Source of the DNA: BOG-933 sp037147415
GTDB lineage: Bacteria; Pseudomonadota; Alphaproteobacteria; Azospirillales; Azospirillaceae
Assembly: GCA_037147415.1 (NCBI GenBank)
Contig: JBAWVF010000232.1
Location: 1 to 5,383 of the forward strand
Length of the DNA: 5,383 nucleotides
Direction: 5' to 3'
The notes under the pieces are model-generated. The model had not been told where the DNA came from. It saw only the letters and a list, made by a program, of their open reading frames with translations, and did no database searches. Shown here piece after piece: positions 5,221-5,383 of this stretch; within the stretch, counting starts at the first letter, position 1; each line of letters begins with the position of its first letter. Made by a program: the position numbers and the translations under genes.

Positions 5221-5383
5221 ATGCCTATGCGTAATCATCCTTATACGTACGAGTACGTATTCATGACTTTACGTATCTGGAGGTTACAGGGATGCAAACC
5301 GAGGCGAGTCTCATGTTTGCGTAAAGAGGGTGTCATACCAACCGCAAAAAGTCTTCATGCAACAGCCCAATTCCGAGAAGCAA
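5221..5383 (+). CDS. partial open frame running off the window (uncertain)
   Basis: From ATG 5221 the frame is open for 54 codons to the window edge, and its latter part (LRKEGVIPTAKSLHATAQFRE) reads like protein. TTG 5317 is an alternative start, with GAGG at 5301-5304. ATG 5221 has no ribosome binding site, and the frame would run through the TACGTA operator-like cluster, which argues for a later start. A second frame, open from GTG 5330, is also possible. The family is unknown; the call depends on sequence beyond 5383. Confidence 0.2.
   Translation, partial: MPMRNHPYTYEYVFMTLRIWRLQGCKPRRVSCLRKEGVIPTAKSLHATAQFREA
5243..5276. promoter_or_regulatory. operator-like inverted repeat with three TACGTA hexamers
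   Basis: ATACGTAC (5243-5250), GA, GTACGTAT (5253-5260) forms a perfect inverted repeat with 8-bp arms. A third TACGTAT follows at 5270-5276. The TACGTA hexamers start at 5244, 5254 and 5270, so the first two are about one helical turn apart. The cluster stands immediately before a strong plus-strand ribosome binding site (5279-5283). This layout suits a repressor bound at the promoter of a gene to the right. Confidence 0.5.
5279..5324 (+). promoter_or_regulatory. strong ribosome binding site with 10-codon frame, possible leader peptide
   Basis: GGAGG (5279-5283) lies 8 nt before ATG 5292, which opens MQTEASLMFA and stops at TAA 5322-5324. It is the best plus-strand translation start at this end. 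The peptide may be a leader or upstream frame of a gene beyond the window, the start of a frameshifted gene, or chance. Confidence 0.3.

Overview
The window is a patchwork of accessory DNA. It holds two toxin-antitoxin modules, a recombinase gene that has lost its 3' end, the last codons of a diguanylate cyclase gene, and AT-rich DNA with only short or broken reading frames. Base composition changes sharply along it: AT-rich from 1 to about 670, intermediate over the hip genes, very GC-rich over the recombinase (about 2450-3400), intermediate over dinJ/yafQ, and AT-rich again from about 4210 to the end. The recombinase style and the GC-rich block fit an alphaproteobacterium (Rhodospirillales-like), but this is only an impression; no rRNA, tRNA or housekeeping gene is present to anchor it.

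Left part (1-2415): every gene is on the minus strand. hipB (2282-1962) and hipA (1969-674) overlap by 8 nt and form a HipBA module with an apparently intact kinase site. 75 nt downstream, with a good ribosome binding site, starts a small membrane protein gene (598-35) interrupted by one in-frame TAG. Its two halves carry an internal duplication, so it looks like one gene.

Middle (2416-3668): a minus-strand tyrosine recombinase keeps its core-binding domain and the first half of its catalytic domain, then stops. Sequence resembling an insertion-sequence end begins at the break. Upstream of it lie a 28-bp interrupted palindrome with 11-6-11 geometry and a 27-bp tandem repeat that is conserved at the amino-acid level in the minus frame.

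Right part (3669-5383): dinJ (4195-3938) and yafQ (3938-3669) form a RelB/DinJ-YafQ module. All YafQ active-site residues are visible. Behind its promoter region the plus strand carries about 20 codons of a GGDEF-domain C-terminus, so the module sits at a junction that cut a diguanylate cyclase gene. Beyond this no gene is certain. A minus-strand unit with promoter, two overlapping 52-codon frames and an intrinsic terminator (4944-4551) is the best candidate. Near the right edge three TACGTA hexamers and a strong plus-strand ribosome binding site suggest the regulated front of a gene running out of the window.

Overall the two toxin-antitoxin systems are the functional content, and the rest is mainly the debris of insertions and deletions. 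I see no clearly new defence or biosynthetic system. The less expected items are the duplicated, TAG-split membrane protein, the Xer-site-like palindrome and the small minus-strand unit.
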